This document shows, one piece after another, positions 36,010 to 46,969 of a stretch of 64,000 nt of DNA. Below the pieces are notes generated by a model, which saw only the letters and a program-made list of their open reading frames with translations, was not told the DNA's origin and made no database searches. Numbering within the stretch: the first letter of the stretch is position 1; each line of letters starts with the position of its first letter. The translations under genes and the position numbers were made by a program. This DNA is from Amborella trichopoda. Lineage: Eukaryota; Streptophyta; Magnoliopsida; Amborellales; Amborellaceae. The stretch is taken from positions 7,898,546-7,962,545 of the forward strand of contig NW_006494789.1 of NCBI RefSeq assembly GCF_000471905.2, in the 5' to 3' direction.

Positions 36010-37740
36010 CCAACCAACTCAAGTCTCGTTCTTAGAGATATGATCTCAACTTTGACTTATTGCGCTGTCATCCAAACTGATATAGTTAGAAATTTCAAGT
36101 ACATTAGCTCGATAACCAATTGGGAGGTACTTTTTGAATTTCCCCAAAAAACTGATTAAATATACCATGCGTGTACAACTCAGAGGTTTGTTTTTCATAG
36201 GAGAATGTTATTCTCATCACTAGAATACCTACCTTGCACTTGAAATCCATCATATTTTCTTTCTCATATAGATGATTAATTGCTTTCTAGCACTGTTACA
36301 CAACTATAAAGAAATTGGTGTATGAACTTACATATTATTTAATAAAACTATTAATAGCTTTGCTCTAGTTACGAGACTGTGACCAGCAAAAAATGTATCA
36401 TTCAAATACACATCAACTCACTAAGAACGGCATCCATGTAATGTCTCCAACTATTCATTCCCGCCAAGCTCATATTTTTGGAGCATTCTAGACCAACGAT
36501 CCTTAAAATCAGTAATTGTCTCATTATAATCAGTATTAATTCTATGCAGCTCATGTAAGTGCTTCGCTCAACATGGCCCAATTTTTCTTGAAACTTTCAT
36601 GAAATGTGCCATCTCCATAATCGATGTCGTGTATTTGGAAGAACTTCTTTAATTGCAGCAGCCATGGCTGCGTCTTAACTAGTAATGATGCGAACCAGTT
36701 CTTGACCTTGCATAGAATCTAAACAATATCCGAATAGCCAACCGAAGGACTCTGTCGTCTCATGTCTAATTAGTGTGCAGCCAAAGAATATATTGTTGCC
36801 ATGGTGGTTTGCTCCAATACTGGGGGCAAAAGGCATGTGGTATGCATTTGTCTTACATGTTGTATCAAACTGCTTATTCTTGAACGTGAGTTAATCCATA
36901 ATACATTACAAACTTAGCCTACTTCATCTAACTGTATTTTAAAGAAAAACCATGTGTTAGCCTCAACGTGCTCATGAAAGTAGGCTAAAAGAGCCTCCCC
37001 ATCTCTCCCTCGAACACGCCTTCATATAGGTGTTATGGATAAGGTTTTCAACATCTACTTGAGTGAAACCCAGAGCATTTGCCCCATTTGCATATTCTGT
37101 TAAAATTTGAATAATTTTATGCACACCAAACCTTGCTGAAGACATTGCTTTAAGCAACTTCATGGTAGCCATTGGTATGCGCCGGTGTGATCTCACATGA
37201 TGTACCTTTGATGGAGATGTAACCTTGTGGGAGTTCTCCTCAACAAATTTAGTTAAAACCACTTTCCCCCCTCGATTTTGCGCACCCTTAACATTACATT
37301 GCATCCTTCCCTTGTTATTGGTCGAGGATGAATCTTTTCTTCATACTTTAAATGACATTTGTCCTCTTTTGAGCGAACATAATCTCACATCCTCAAATTG
37401 TTGTCATTGTCCTACTTTGGCCTCTCAAGTTGAATGTTAAAGCCTTTTCGATGGGCATATGCATTGTAAATATGTAGCATCCTCATATAAAACTTCATTC
37501 CTATAAATGGGTCCTTTTCATGCCCCCTATTGGCTTGTTGATCACAAATCAGTGGGACCTCATCGTCCTAACCATTCCCAATTACTATGACATTATCATA
37601 ACTCCCCTCCATAAAATCTCTTTATAAAACTCATCTCGGTCCATATCAAAAGATGAACCGGGCACGAGTGCCTCAATGGGTATGTAAGCCTCAATAGGCT
37701 CCATGTTAGCAACCATAGTACCACTTGAGGGCCCTCAACC
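36010..37740 (-). pseudogene. FAR1/MULE transposase, right arm, truncated
   Basis: The inverted counterpart of 34007-35703, read on the minus strand. It preserves MEPIEAYIPIEALVPGSSFD near 37700 and a 110-codon open stretch at 37304-36972 with SSARFGVHKIIQILTEYANG, GANALGFTQVDVENL and CSRERWGGSFSLLS. Elsewhere stops and frameshifts differ from those of the left arm, so each arm has decayed independently. It too ends before any SWIM domain, near the palindrome centre. Confidence 0.8.
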
Positions 37741-38889
37741 TTCTCTAGTAATGTCTATTTCAAATTGTCACAAAATTCAAGCATAAACAGGAATTTCAAA
37801 ACTAAGCTACGCCTAGCAGAACATTAAATAAGAAATACCAACTAGAAATTGAGTTATAAATCGATAGCAAAAGTTGCAAAACACCTAGAAAATTTAAAAT
37901 TCACAGCTAGAAATCACAATGAGAGAGGGAGAGCTCAAAATCAAAATAAATATAAATTCTATAAAGAGAGAAAGTCACCCAAAAATGCAAAATGAAGAGC
38001 ATAACTGGGTGAAGATAGAGAGAGCCATGAAAGTAGTCCTATAAAGGCAATTATATGAAAATAATTTATAAATAGATAGCACATAAAGTAAATTATATGA
38101 AAATAATTTATAAATAGATAGCAAAAAAACCATTTTGGGAGAAACCCATATTAGACAAATAAAGTTTAGACCCCATGCATTACTCGATTTTAGCTATAGG
38201 GGGAGAGAGACAGCAACAGCAAAATCAATATAGCAGAGTGAGAATAGGAAAACTCAAGAGGCCAGAGAACAAAATGGCCAAATCAAGAACGATAAAACCA
38301 AATTACCGCACCATGGAATCCTAAACTTCATATAAAGAAATTGAAGAAATTAAAAACCCCTAAATTTACAAACATGCCCACAAATTTCCTCAAAGGTAAC
38401 CCCTAAATCAAGAACATGAAATTGTGTAGAATATTAAAAATTCAAGAAGGGAAGTACCGAAGAGAAAAGAGGGAAAAAAAACTATTAGTGGGAAAGGATA
38501 AATAGGGAAAAAAAGATGCAATGTGCACTCACCAAAGTCTCTCCTCCTTTCCTACTTCTTCCTCTTCTCCCACGCTCTCCTTCTCTTCCCTTCCTCTCTT
38601 CCTCCCGCTCTCTCTCTCTTTCTTTCTTCTCCTCTCTCTCTCAAACAGGTCATTTCTCTCTCTTTCCCACTGCTCTCCCTCCTTTTTTTCCTTTTTTGTC
38701 ACGCGACCTTTCTCTTTCTGTAGCTACCACGTGCTATTTGAAGGGCCACCGATTTGGCCCATTTCAGTCAAGTGAACTCAGCCGCTCGTTTAAATTGAAA
38801 GGCTGGGAAAGAGGGGAAGTATAGAAGTATTATCCTATAGAGGAAGTATAAAATGTTTCCCCTAAAAAAGTATAGCGTCCACATGATCG

Positions 38890-39305
38890 GGGCGCTTAAA
38901 GGGTGCACAAGCACCACCCCGATGTTCAAATCAAAAGAAAGGAAATTGGGCAATCATGATTGTTATGTTATTTTAAATTTTTCTACAATTCTGATTAATT
39001 TGAGACTTGGACGTCCACAACCTCCAATCAAGCACACTTAAAAAAAAAATTGATTTACAACTATAAATTCGTCGAAATTCCCCAAAAATATTCAGGGGTA
39101 TTTTGCTCAATTTATTTTATAAATTATTTTTTTATTGTTTAGGTGCACCTATGTGTGACACAAACACTTCCAAAGTTTCATGTCGATCTAATTAGTAGAA
39201 AAAAATTAAAATTAACATACTATATAAAATCGTGGACATCCATGCTTTCCTCATAATCTATACCATTGAAGGGTGCTTGTGCACCAAAGCACCCTTCCAG
39301 CGCCC
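38890..39305. mobile_element. Possible MITE, GGGCGCT ends
   Basis: GGGCGCT at 38890 and AGCGCCC ending at 39305 bound a 416 bp segment. A perfect 14 bp inverted repeat (GGTGCACAAGCACC at 38902, inverse at 39272) lies just inside. No coding capacity and no clear target duplication. Confidence 0.5.
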
Positions 39306-41084
39306 ATTTCTCTACTATTTGGAGAGACCTAATAAGCTTTGTATTTTCATATTTGATGTTGCTTATTAAATGGTGAGAACATGAGAGAGAGAGAGAGAGA
39401 AAGAAAGAAGTTGCTTTTTTTCCTATAGTTAGATACTTTTCCTCAATATTTGGAGAGACCCATGAATTTTCCCTTAGCCAAGAGTTAAGAGAGAATATCC
39501 ACCTAAATAGCATTAAAAATAAGATTAAAGAGACTAAAACAGGCAAATTAGGAATCAATGGGGAAAGATCGAGAGTATAGAAACATGTCAGAAAATAATA
39601 AGGGGTCCCCTTCCCATTTAATATTCAAAATAAATTGAAAGATAGATAATTATCATCTGGATCACTACCTATCATATACTTCATGACAAGACCAAACAAA
39701 TGGCAGCAGATATTCAATATATCTACGAAAAATTAGTAAAAGAAATCATCATCCTCACATACATCTGGTTTGAATATTTTGTACTAGCTAATTAAATCAA
39801 ATAAGGCACAATTACTTGGTGAAGAACAATCTATTGATATGATCCATTGATGCTCCAGTTTGGTGAGACTATCGCTGAGGGATGGAATTCACCACTTAAC
39901 CTGTCTGAGTGACTCGAGCAAGATCAAGTCGAATTGCCCAAGTCGCCCAATTAACCCAAAAACCCCAAAAGAATTAGGAAAAATTGGAAACTTGAAAAAA
40001 ATAGAAAACATCCAAAAAAAATACAAAATAAAAAAAAATATATACATGGAATATTATGATCATATTAGCTAGGAAAAAAAAGAAAAAAAAAACCAAAAAA
40101 GGAAAATTAAGAAAAATAGTTAATTGTACTATAAAAGTACATAAAAAGTTAAAGTTAACAAATTCAAAAAAAAAGTACATACAAAGTTAATTATTAATCA
40201 CTTATAATTTATCTGAGAAGCAAGCATGGAACAAATTTTATCATATATCAGCCACCTATTGAGAAATTGGGAAAAACTTAGTAGAAATCTTTAATCTCTC
40301 AAATATTTGATATAGATAGTGGATAGAACTTGGGAAAGACAAATCCATGGGCCAAATTTGGACTTAAATGTGTTAGTTTTGAGCTGAAAAATGAACAAAA
40401 GAAGCGGGGGAAGGGGGTAGGATGCAGTTACCCCCACCCCCCCCTGAGCTCTACGAGTTCTAGTGACTCACTAAGTCCCCCTGTTCAAGTTTATGTCGAA
40501 TGTGTTTTTATATTTGTAAATGTACCAAGGGCATGTTTTTTATTGTTTCACAATCATGCCATTATTTGTACATAGCCTTGCCTGAGCATTTCTTGTCATA
40601 TATTCTAATACACATACTTTACGTAAGTGCTTAGTTGATCCTCCATCATAACTTACTTACTCCATCCATGATGACCTTAATGAAAAGTTAGTTTTACATG
40701 CATCTTGCAGCACATCATTGTACATCACAAGAATTATTAACACCAATTCCCTGAGCATCAAATTATAACTTGTACAGGACTACGGCTACGTTGCATGGGA
40801 TTTAACATTAAGTCTTAATTTAGGGAGTGACTTCTGAGAGAAGAGTAACACAATCCCAAATTTGCATGTTTTGGGGCTTAAAGGTAAACAAAGGTGCTTT
40901 GACTAATCACATTTTTATGGGGATGATTCTAACAGTATTATGGCCCAACTCAAATGATACATTTTGTTAAGAAAACTTTATCAAAACAGCTCCACATACA
41001 ACATTAACCCAAACTTCATTATCAACTCCAAATTTTGTGCTATATAATAGTACAAGGGAGTTCTCTGCTTAGACTTAATGCCAA
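39306..41084. other. AT-rich intergenic stretch
   Basis: Contains a GA microsatellite (about 39383-39410) and A-rich homopolymer runs at about 39995-40110. No gene, RNA or element ends are recognised. Confidence 0.5.
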
Positions 41085-41930
41085 GCAATGCCAAACTTAT
41101 CATGCCAAGCCTTGCTGCTTTTCCATACAATGGTTCAAGCATTCTTAGGATCAAGTTACTAATTCCAAAGATATAATCAAGCTCATCATCATTATAGCCT
41201 TTTCCTAATTATTTGGGGCGGCTACACGAATCTTGGTCTGTCATTCTACTCTATCAAAGGTCATACCTTTAGTGAGGCCATAAGTCCCCATATTTTTTCT
41301 TACTGCTTTCAACCTTATCCTTTTGAACCTACCCCTTCCATTTTTTAACCCTCCACTTGAACTATCTCACACTTCCAAACAGGTGTTGTACTGGGTCTGC
41401 GCTGCAATAGCTGGCCTACCTTTGTTTAGTTTCTCTCATATTATTGTCTATTGGAGTCACAACTAAGTTCTCTCGAATGTATTCATTTTGAATTCTATCC
41501 CTTCTTGTCCTGCCACACATCTATCTCAACATCCTCATCTGAGCTACAATCATCCTATGAGTATGTTGTTTCTTGACCGCCCAATATTCCACCCCATAAA
41601 GCAAAGTTGTTCCCACAGCTATCCTATAGAACTTCTCCTTCAGCTTCATTGGCGTGCGAAAATCACATAAAAGTCAAGTTGCATATCTCCACTTCGCCCA
41701 CCCAACTCTAATTCTATATGCGACATCTTCCTCAATCTCTCCATTTTTTTGGATTATCAACCCAAGATATGAAAGTGCGTTCTTTTTGGTATTTTTTGGC
41801 CGTCAATCTTATTGAATACTTCCTCATCTCTACTCCTATTATTGCTAAACTTGCATTCCATATACTCTGTCTTAGCCAGGCTAATTTTAAAACCTTACGA
41901 TTCTAAAGCATCTTCTCAAGTTCTAACTTT
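41085..41930 (-). mobile_element. RTE-type LINE fragment, 3' part
   Basis: The minus strand reads, with frame changes, GFKISLAKTEYMECKFSNN, DGQKIPKRTHFHILG, NGEIEEDVAYRIRVGWAKWR, KLKEKFYRIAVGTTLLYGVE and MRMLR-MCGRTRRDRIQNEY. These are the strongly conserved end of plant RTE-clade reverse transcriptases, followed by the conserved 3' motif with AATTATTTGGGGCGGCTACA on the plus strand (41207). The endonuclease and first part of the reverse transcriptase are missing, so it is a 5'-truncated dead copy. Plus-strand open frames here are shadows. Confidence 0.8.
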
Positions 41931-42211
41931 GTGATGACACCGCTTCGGGTCTCAATGATCAAAATTATGGCATAGAAATCATTAATTCATTGCATTCCTT
42001 TGGTTATCTCACTTTGTCACTTTAAAGAGACAATCTTAGTGGAAGGATGCTCCGACAAAATGATTGTATCCTATTATTGACATGGGGGCAACAAGAACTT
42101 ATATTAAGACACCAAACTAAATCTGAAAAGCTTTTTTAACAAAAAAGGAAATTAGGAGCTTACGAAGTGTCTACTTCCCACCCTTCCTCCCTGGATTCAT
42201 TGTTTCCCATG
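41931..42211. other. Spacer between the RTE fragment and the acidic gene
   Basis: Probably 3' untranslated or downstream DNA of the minus-strand acidic gene. No further feature seen. Confidence 0.4.
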
Positions 42212-43541
42212 CTATGAATCTGAAAATTGAAATGATCAAAAAGGGTATGAATTTGAAATGATGGCACTGCAAGGGCAGCAGATGTTAGCCAAAAGAAACC
42301 CACGATGTGTACATTGATGCCTTTTAGATCAAACAAACGTCTCCTTCACTACAATGTCCCGAGGACCAGAATGCTTAAGCACAATATTACATGACTTTAT
42401 CTCAGTTGAGGCGGTACATTCTTCAATATCATCAAGACCAGCAGGAGGGTAGAAGGATTGACTATTAACATTACAAATTTGGTCCTTTGCAAATGAAAAT
42501 ATGTTCTTTCTTGTGTGCAGTAATAGGAGACAACTTTTACTAGTCAGCTCCGTAAAAGATCATCAGGGTCAGTATTTCCTTCTTAACTTCAACAGAAATA
42601 CAAAGAGGCGTTGATATTTAATCCAAACTCTAAAAGCCAGATAGATAAGGTTTTCATCTTTCCAAAAAATCATAGAACCACCATAACAGTTCAACAATCT
42701 TCTCACATTACTTCATAATTGGTGGTGCAACAACCTCATTACCAAGTTGTCAGATAAAAAAACACCCCCATAAATTCTGATATAATAAGCCCAAACATGT
42801 ATTGCAATTGCATCTAATGACATAAAGCCATAAAAACTCAACCTTTAAAGCAAAAATGTTAATTATCAAAAGAATTTAGAAAAGTGCCAATTATGAAATA
42901 AGGATATACAGAAAAAATACAAACTAAAAGGCGCCCAATGGAACACTGAAATCTGAGAAAAGACTTATGTTGTCAAGGAAGAGTTAAAGGTGACGGAGAA
43001 TATAACTAAGGCATGTGTAACACATCAATATCAAAATTGAAAGAGAAATAAGCTTCAGATGAGAAGCAGGAGAAATACCTGATTCAGCTGCAGGAGATGG
43101 AGATGCATTATCTTCTTCTTCTGCCTCTTCTCCTTGTTCCTCTTCCAGTTCTTCTCCTTCCTCTTCCAGTTCTTCTTCTTCTTCTTCTCCTTCTTCCTCT
43201 TCCAGTTCTTCTTCTTGTCCTTCTTCCTCATGATCATCCATGGAAACCTCCCCAGACCGACATTGGTAGGTCTTCTTGAGCCAAGAGTAGTAGCGAGAGG
43301 CAATGGCAGCGTCAGAGTTAGGGTCAGGGGCATCAAAGAGGAAGGCAAAAGCAGGGTTCAAGGCCTTATCGAAGCGAGCCCTGTCCTCGCAATCAATACC
43401 CCTCTGGGAAACCTCACATGCAAGCTCCTCTGCCGCCCTCCTCATCTCTGCATCTCTAGGAAGCAGCGGCCCTCTGTCCTCCTCTGTCTCATTTGCCATC
43501 TCTTCTTCTAATTCTTCTTCTAATATATAACTTCTTAACAT
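42212..43541 (-). CDS. Small acidic protein with a SURP-like motif
   Basis: The first exon runs 43541-43079. The first ATG (43541-43539) gives MLRSYILEEELEEE; a second at 43499 (MANETEEDRG) is an equally likely start. Residues about 30-90 resemble a SURP (SWAP) motif: RRAAEELACEVSQRGIDCED, then NPAFAFLFDAPDP and SRYYSWLKKTY, matching the usual NPxFxFLF...YY pattern. SURP motifs occur in pre-mRNA splicing factors and bind partner proteins there. The rest is a Glu-rich acidic tail of about 50 residues, ending SPSPAAES. A good donor (CAG|GTATTT) ends the exon. A candidate acceptor (TTTTCAG) at 42220 would add D-S and a stop, giving about 180 residues after an 859 bp intron; this second exon is inference. 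A CT/GA tract upstream (about 43700-43790) may be promoter or 5' leader. The acidic repeats in both frames are genuine low complexity. A splicing link is inferred only from the motif. Confidence 0.6.
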
Positions 43542-44330
43542 ACAAATTGCAAACTTAGCAGAATATTTGGAATGAGGGAATGGCGCCCCTCAACGAAGTA
43601 TTACAACAAACAACTCAGGCGCAGAGGCCTCGGTCTCTTTAATGGCCTCAGTCTCTCTAATGAGAATGACAATGACAACAAGTAAAAGGAAGGGCCACTC
43701 TCTCTCTCTCTCTCTAAATAACAATAGGAATGAGAAAAGGAAGAAGGGCCTTTCCCTCTCGCTCTCTGATCTCTACTCTCTCTCGCTCATTTCCTCCCCC
43801 TGGTACCGTAGATGTGTGAATGAGAATGCCTTTGCATTGTTGCATTATATGAAGTCCCTTGTTTTATATCCTTTTGTGTCACGCGGCGTGCTTTGATGAA
43901 AGTTACCCTGTTCTCAAAAGGAAATTGCCCCGGTGCACACTGTGAGCATCATACAGCGGGACAACAGGAGTATCATGGTACGCAATCAGGGTAAGGGCCA
44001 ACTCCGCCTTGGCGGGTTCCTTGCTGGTCATCTCGGTCCCAACCCTAATAAATGACGAGCTTCGTGTTAGATAGGCAAACTAGCATAAAAAAATGTGACA
44101 ATTTATCATAAAAATTCAACCCCAAAAAAACGAATTAAAGTCTCTAATAATGATGATGAACTGAGGTATCAGTCGTCAGTTCCCAGTAAGAACGATGAGT
44201 TTTAGTCACGTTGTACTATTGATGCCCTTTTGCTTCGAGCAATAATAATAGACAATTAATGCCCTGTAATGAACCATAGCATTGCGTAGTATAATAAGTA
44301 CATTCTTATTTGCTCATTATACGACAGAGA
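43542..44330. promoter_or_regulatory. Upstream region of the acidic gene
   Basis: The probable promoter and leader of the minus-strand acidic gene. It contains CT-repeat tracts at about 43699-43717 and 43752-43795, common in plant leaders. No TATA box can be assigned confidently. Confidence 0.35.
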
Positions 44331-44405
44331 AAGCTATTCTAAAATTTGGACAAGGCTACCATATATTATACGTCAGAGAGAGCAATTCTAAAATTTGGAC
44401 AAGGC
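44326..44405. repeat. Short tandem repeat, TTCTAAAATTTGGACAAGGC unit
   Basis: Two copies about 55 bp apart, ending at the left edge of the 620 bp duplication. Both share GGACAAGGCTACC. Confidence 0.75.
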
Positions 44406-44612
44406 TACCTTATATATGTAGTTCTGAGAAAAAATTGACAATGTGTCGAAACCCAGATTGGTGGGGTTAGATTGTCCACTCCACAAATCCATGCCATATT
44501 ACCCATCTTGTTCAACTCAAACGCGTGATATAAAAAAATATTTAAAATAAAAAATAAGAAAGATTAAATGGGAGATTATAGAAGATATAGGGGGACCTAA
44601 AAAAATTTAAAT

Positions 44613-44816
44613 TGATAAGAAATATTTGTTTTGAGAAGAATAAATGTATTTTCTATGTATCAATTGGAGGGAAATACATAAATATATATAGAGAAGTTAC
44701 ATTATTTTCTCCATAAATTTGAGAGATAAATCTAGAGAAATAAAATATACGATTTTCTCCATGAATTTGGTAGGTAAATTTGGAAAGATAAAATTGACTT
44801 TTGACTAAGTCTAATA
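44613..44816 (-). repeat. Duplicated copy of the copia B 3' LTR
   Basis: Identical in layout to 45233-45436, a by-product of the 620 bp duplication rather than a second insertion. Confidence 0.8.
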
Positions 44817-45232
44817 CTCCCCTCAAGTTGGAGCGTGGAGGTTCTTAATGCCCAATTTGATAAGAAGGAATCTGAAATTTTCTCGACCCAACGCCTCGGT
44901 AAAGATATCAGCCACCTGGTGTGAAGAACCAACAAAACATGGTTGAATAAGTCCTTGTTGAAGCTTTTCTCATACAAGATGGCAGTCCAATTCTATGTGC
45001 TTTATGCGTTAATGATGGACAAGGCTACCTTATATATGTAGTTCTGAGAAAAAATTGACAATGTCTCGAAACCCAGATTGGTGGGGTTAGATTGTCCACT
45101 CCACAAATCCATGCCATGTTACCCATCTTGTTCAACTCAAACGCGTGATATAAAAAAATATTTAAAATAAAAAATAAGAAAGATTAAATGGGAGATTATA
45201 GAAGATATAGGAGGACCTAAAAAAATTTAAAT

Positions 45233-45436
45233 TGATAAGAAATATTTGTTTTGAGAAGAATAAATGTATTTTCTACGTATCAATTGGAGGGAAATACATA
45301 AATATATATAGAGAAGTTACATTACTTTCTCCATAAATTTGAGAGATAAATCTAGAGAAATAAAATATACGATTTTCTCCATGAATTTGGTAGGTAAATT
45401 TGGAAAGATAAAATTGACTTTTGACTAAGTCTAATA
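45233..45436 (-). repeat. 3' LTR of copia fossil B
   Basis: On the plus strand it runs from TGATAAGAAATATTTG to AGTCTAATA beside the polypurine tract. It matches 51910-52150, which has extra internal repeats. Confidence 0.8.
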
Positions 45437-45639
45437 CTCCCCTCAAGTTGGAGCGTGGAGGTTCTTAATGCCCAATTTGACAAGTAGGAATCTGAAATTT
45501 TCTCGACCCAACGCCTCAGTAAAGATATCAGCTACCTGGTGTGAAGAACCAACAAAACATGGTTGAATAAGTCCTTGTTGAAGCTTTTCTCATACAAGAT
45601 GGCAGTCCAATTCTATGTGCTTGATGCATTAATGATGGA

Positions 45640-46740
45640 CTGGATTAGCCGCAATATGAAGGGCCGTTTGGTTGTCACAATAAAGAGTCAAAAGCTCATT
45701 ATGAGAAATGCCAAGATCTTGAAGTAAAAAATTGAGCTATTGAAGCTCACAAGAAACTGATGCCATGGACCTAACTCGGCCTCTGCAGATGTACGTGAAA
45801 CTATGCTTTGTTTCTTGGTTTTCCAAGAAATTGGAAAGGTGCCGAGGAAAGTGCAGTATCCCGTAGTAGACTTACGAGTCATCGGACAACTGGCCCAATC
45901 AGAATCACAATAAGTTGTGACATGAAGTGAGCTGAAAGCAGATAATAGAATACCTTGGCCAAGACTACCTTTGAGATATATAAGTAATTTGAGGGCAGCA
46001 TCCATGTACGGTTTGAGAGGGGTGTTTCATGATTTGACGGAGAATGTGAGCTGAAAACACAATATTTGACCTTGTTATCGTCAGATAAATGAGCTTGCCC
46101 ACAAGTCGACGATATGGAGAAGGATTGTCAGGCAATTCACCGTTTGAATTGTTAAGTTTTAAATGTTGTTCCATTGGTAAGTGACTAGGGCGTGCTCCAA
46201 GAAGTCCTACTTTGTCAAGTATATCTAAAGTATGTTTTCTCTATCTGAGATAAATACCCTTAAGTGAATGAGCTTCTTCAATCCCTAGTAAATATTTTAG
46301 GGGACCAAGTTCTTTGATATGAAACTTACTATGTAAATATTGCTTAATAGTCTCAATAGAATCAACATCATTACCGGTGATTATAATATCATTGACATAT
46401 ACAAGAATAAACACAGAGTGGGACCCTGAAATCATGCTGAATAGTATCCAATTTTGTGTAAAGCAAAGGAACTTAGCAAACCAATTTCTTGATGCTTGCT
46501 TCAGGCCATATAAAGATTTATTTAAACAACAAACTTTGAGCTCCCCCTATCTGGAAAAATCGAAAGAAATCTTCATATAGACTTCCTTTGCAAGGTCCCC
46601 ATATAAGAAGGCGTTATGACCATCGAGTTGTTCAACACACCATCCCGTTATAAAGGCTAGAACAAGAAAGCAACAGACCATGACCAATTTTGCCACTGGG
46701 GCAAATGTCTCGTGATAGTCGAGGCCTTCCATTTGAGTAT
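45640..46740 (-). pseudogene. Copia B reverse transcriptase and RNase H remnant
   Basis: Reverse-transcriptase segments EGLDYHETFAPVAKLV and VYVNDIIITGNDVDSI are present, followed by GPLKYLLGIE. RNase H shows [20 protein letters not shown] and [14 protein letters not shown]. It is a fossil. Confidence 0.85.
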
Positions 46741-46969
46741 AGCCCTTAATGACTAGATGGGCTTTATACCGTTCAACACTTCCATCCGCATGGTATTTAA
46801 CCTTGTAGATCCACTTACAGCCAATGGCCTATTTGCCAGGTGGGTGAGAGGTAAGGGTCCAAGTATGATTATCTTCAAGTGCTTTAATCTCCTTGGCCAT
46901 TGCCTCTCGCCATTCCGGGACTTGCACAACCTAGGAGAAGGTAGAAGGTTCAGGAATAGTCTAGATAGT

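Larger units (their letters stand above)
32655..38870. mobile_element. Giant palindrome of two FAR1-type MULE copies
   Basis: The left arm (about 32655-35850) recurs inverted as the right arm (about 35880-38870). Matched landmarks include the outer ends (TATACTTCCCCTCTTTCCCA at left, its inverse near 38810), the purine tract 32820-33060 against the pyrimidine tract 38520-38690, the ATG region at 34018 against about 37700, and the transposase region. By eye the arms agree at about 85-90% of positions. The loop is only about 35 bases. Both arms carry a Mutator-like transposase of the FAR1/FRS type, truncated before the SWIM domain. The differing arms argue against an assembly artefact. No 9 bp target duplication was found at the outer edges, whose exact positions are uncertain. 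Confidence 0.85.
44396..45635. repeat. 620 bp tandem segmental duplication
   Basis: The segment 44396-45015 is repeated at 45016-45635 with about ten differences (about 98% identical). Each copy contains flanking DNA, the 3' LTR of copia fossil B and the end of its RNase H region, so the duplication happened after that element inserted. The junction shares TGGAC microhomology. Confidence 0.9.

Noticed and set aside
39860-40180. Short Phe-rich or Lys-rich open frames
   Set aside because: They arise from A-rich homopolymer runs.
41488-41906. Two plus-strand open frames of about 60 codons
   Set aside because: The minus strand here clearly reads an RTE reverse transcriptase; these are shadows.
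43097-43530. Plus-strand Leu/Phe-rich open frames opposite the acidic gene
   Set aside because: They are antisense shadows of the Glu-rich exon.
44613-44816. A solo LTR independent of copia fossil B
   Set aside because: It lies in the 620 bp duplicated unit with identical flanks, so it was copied and did not insert.
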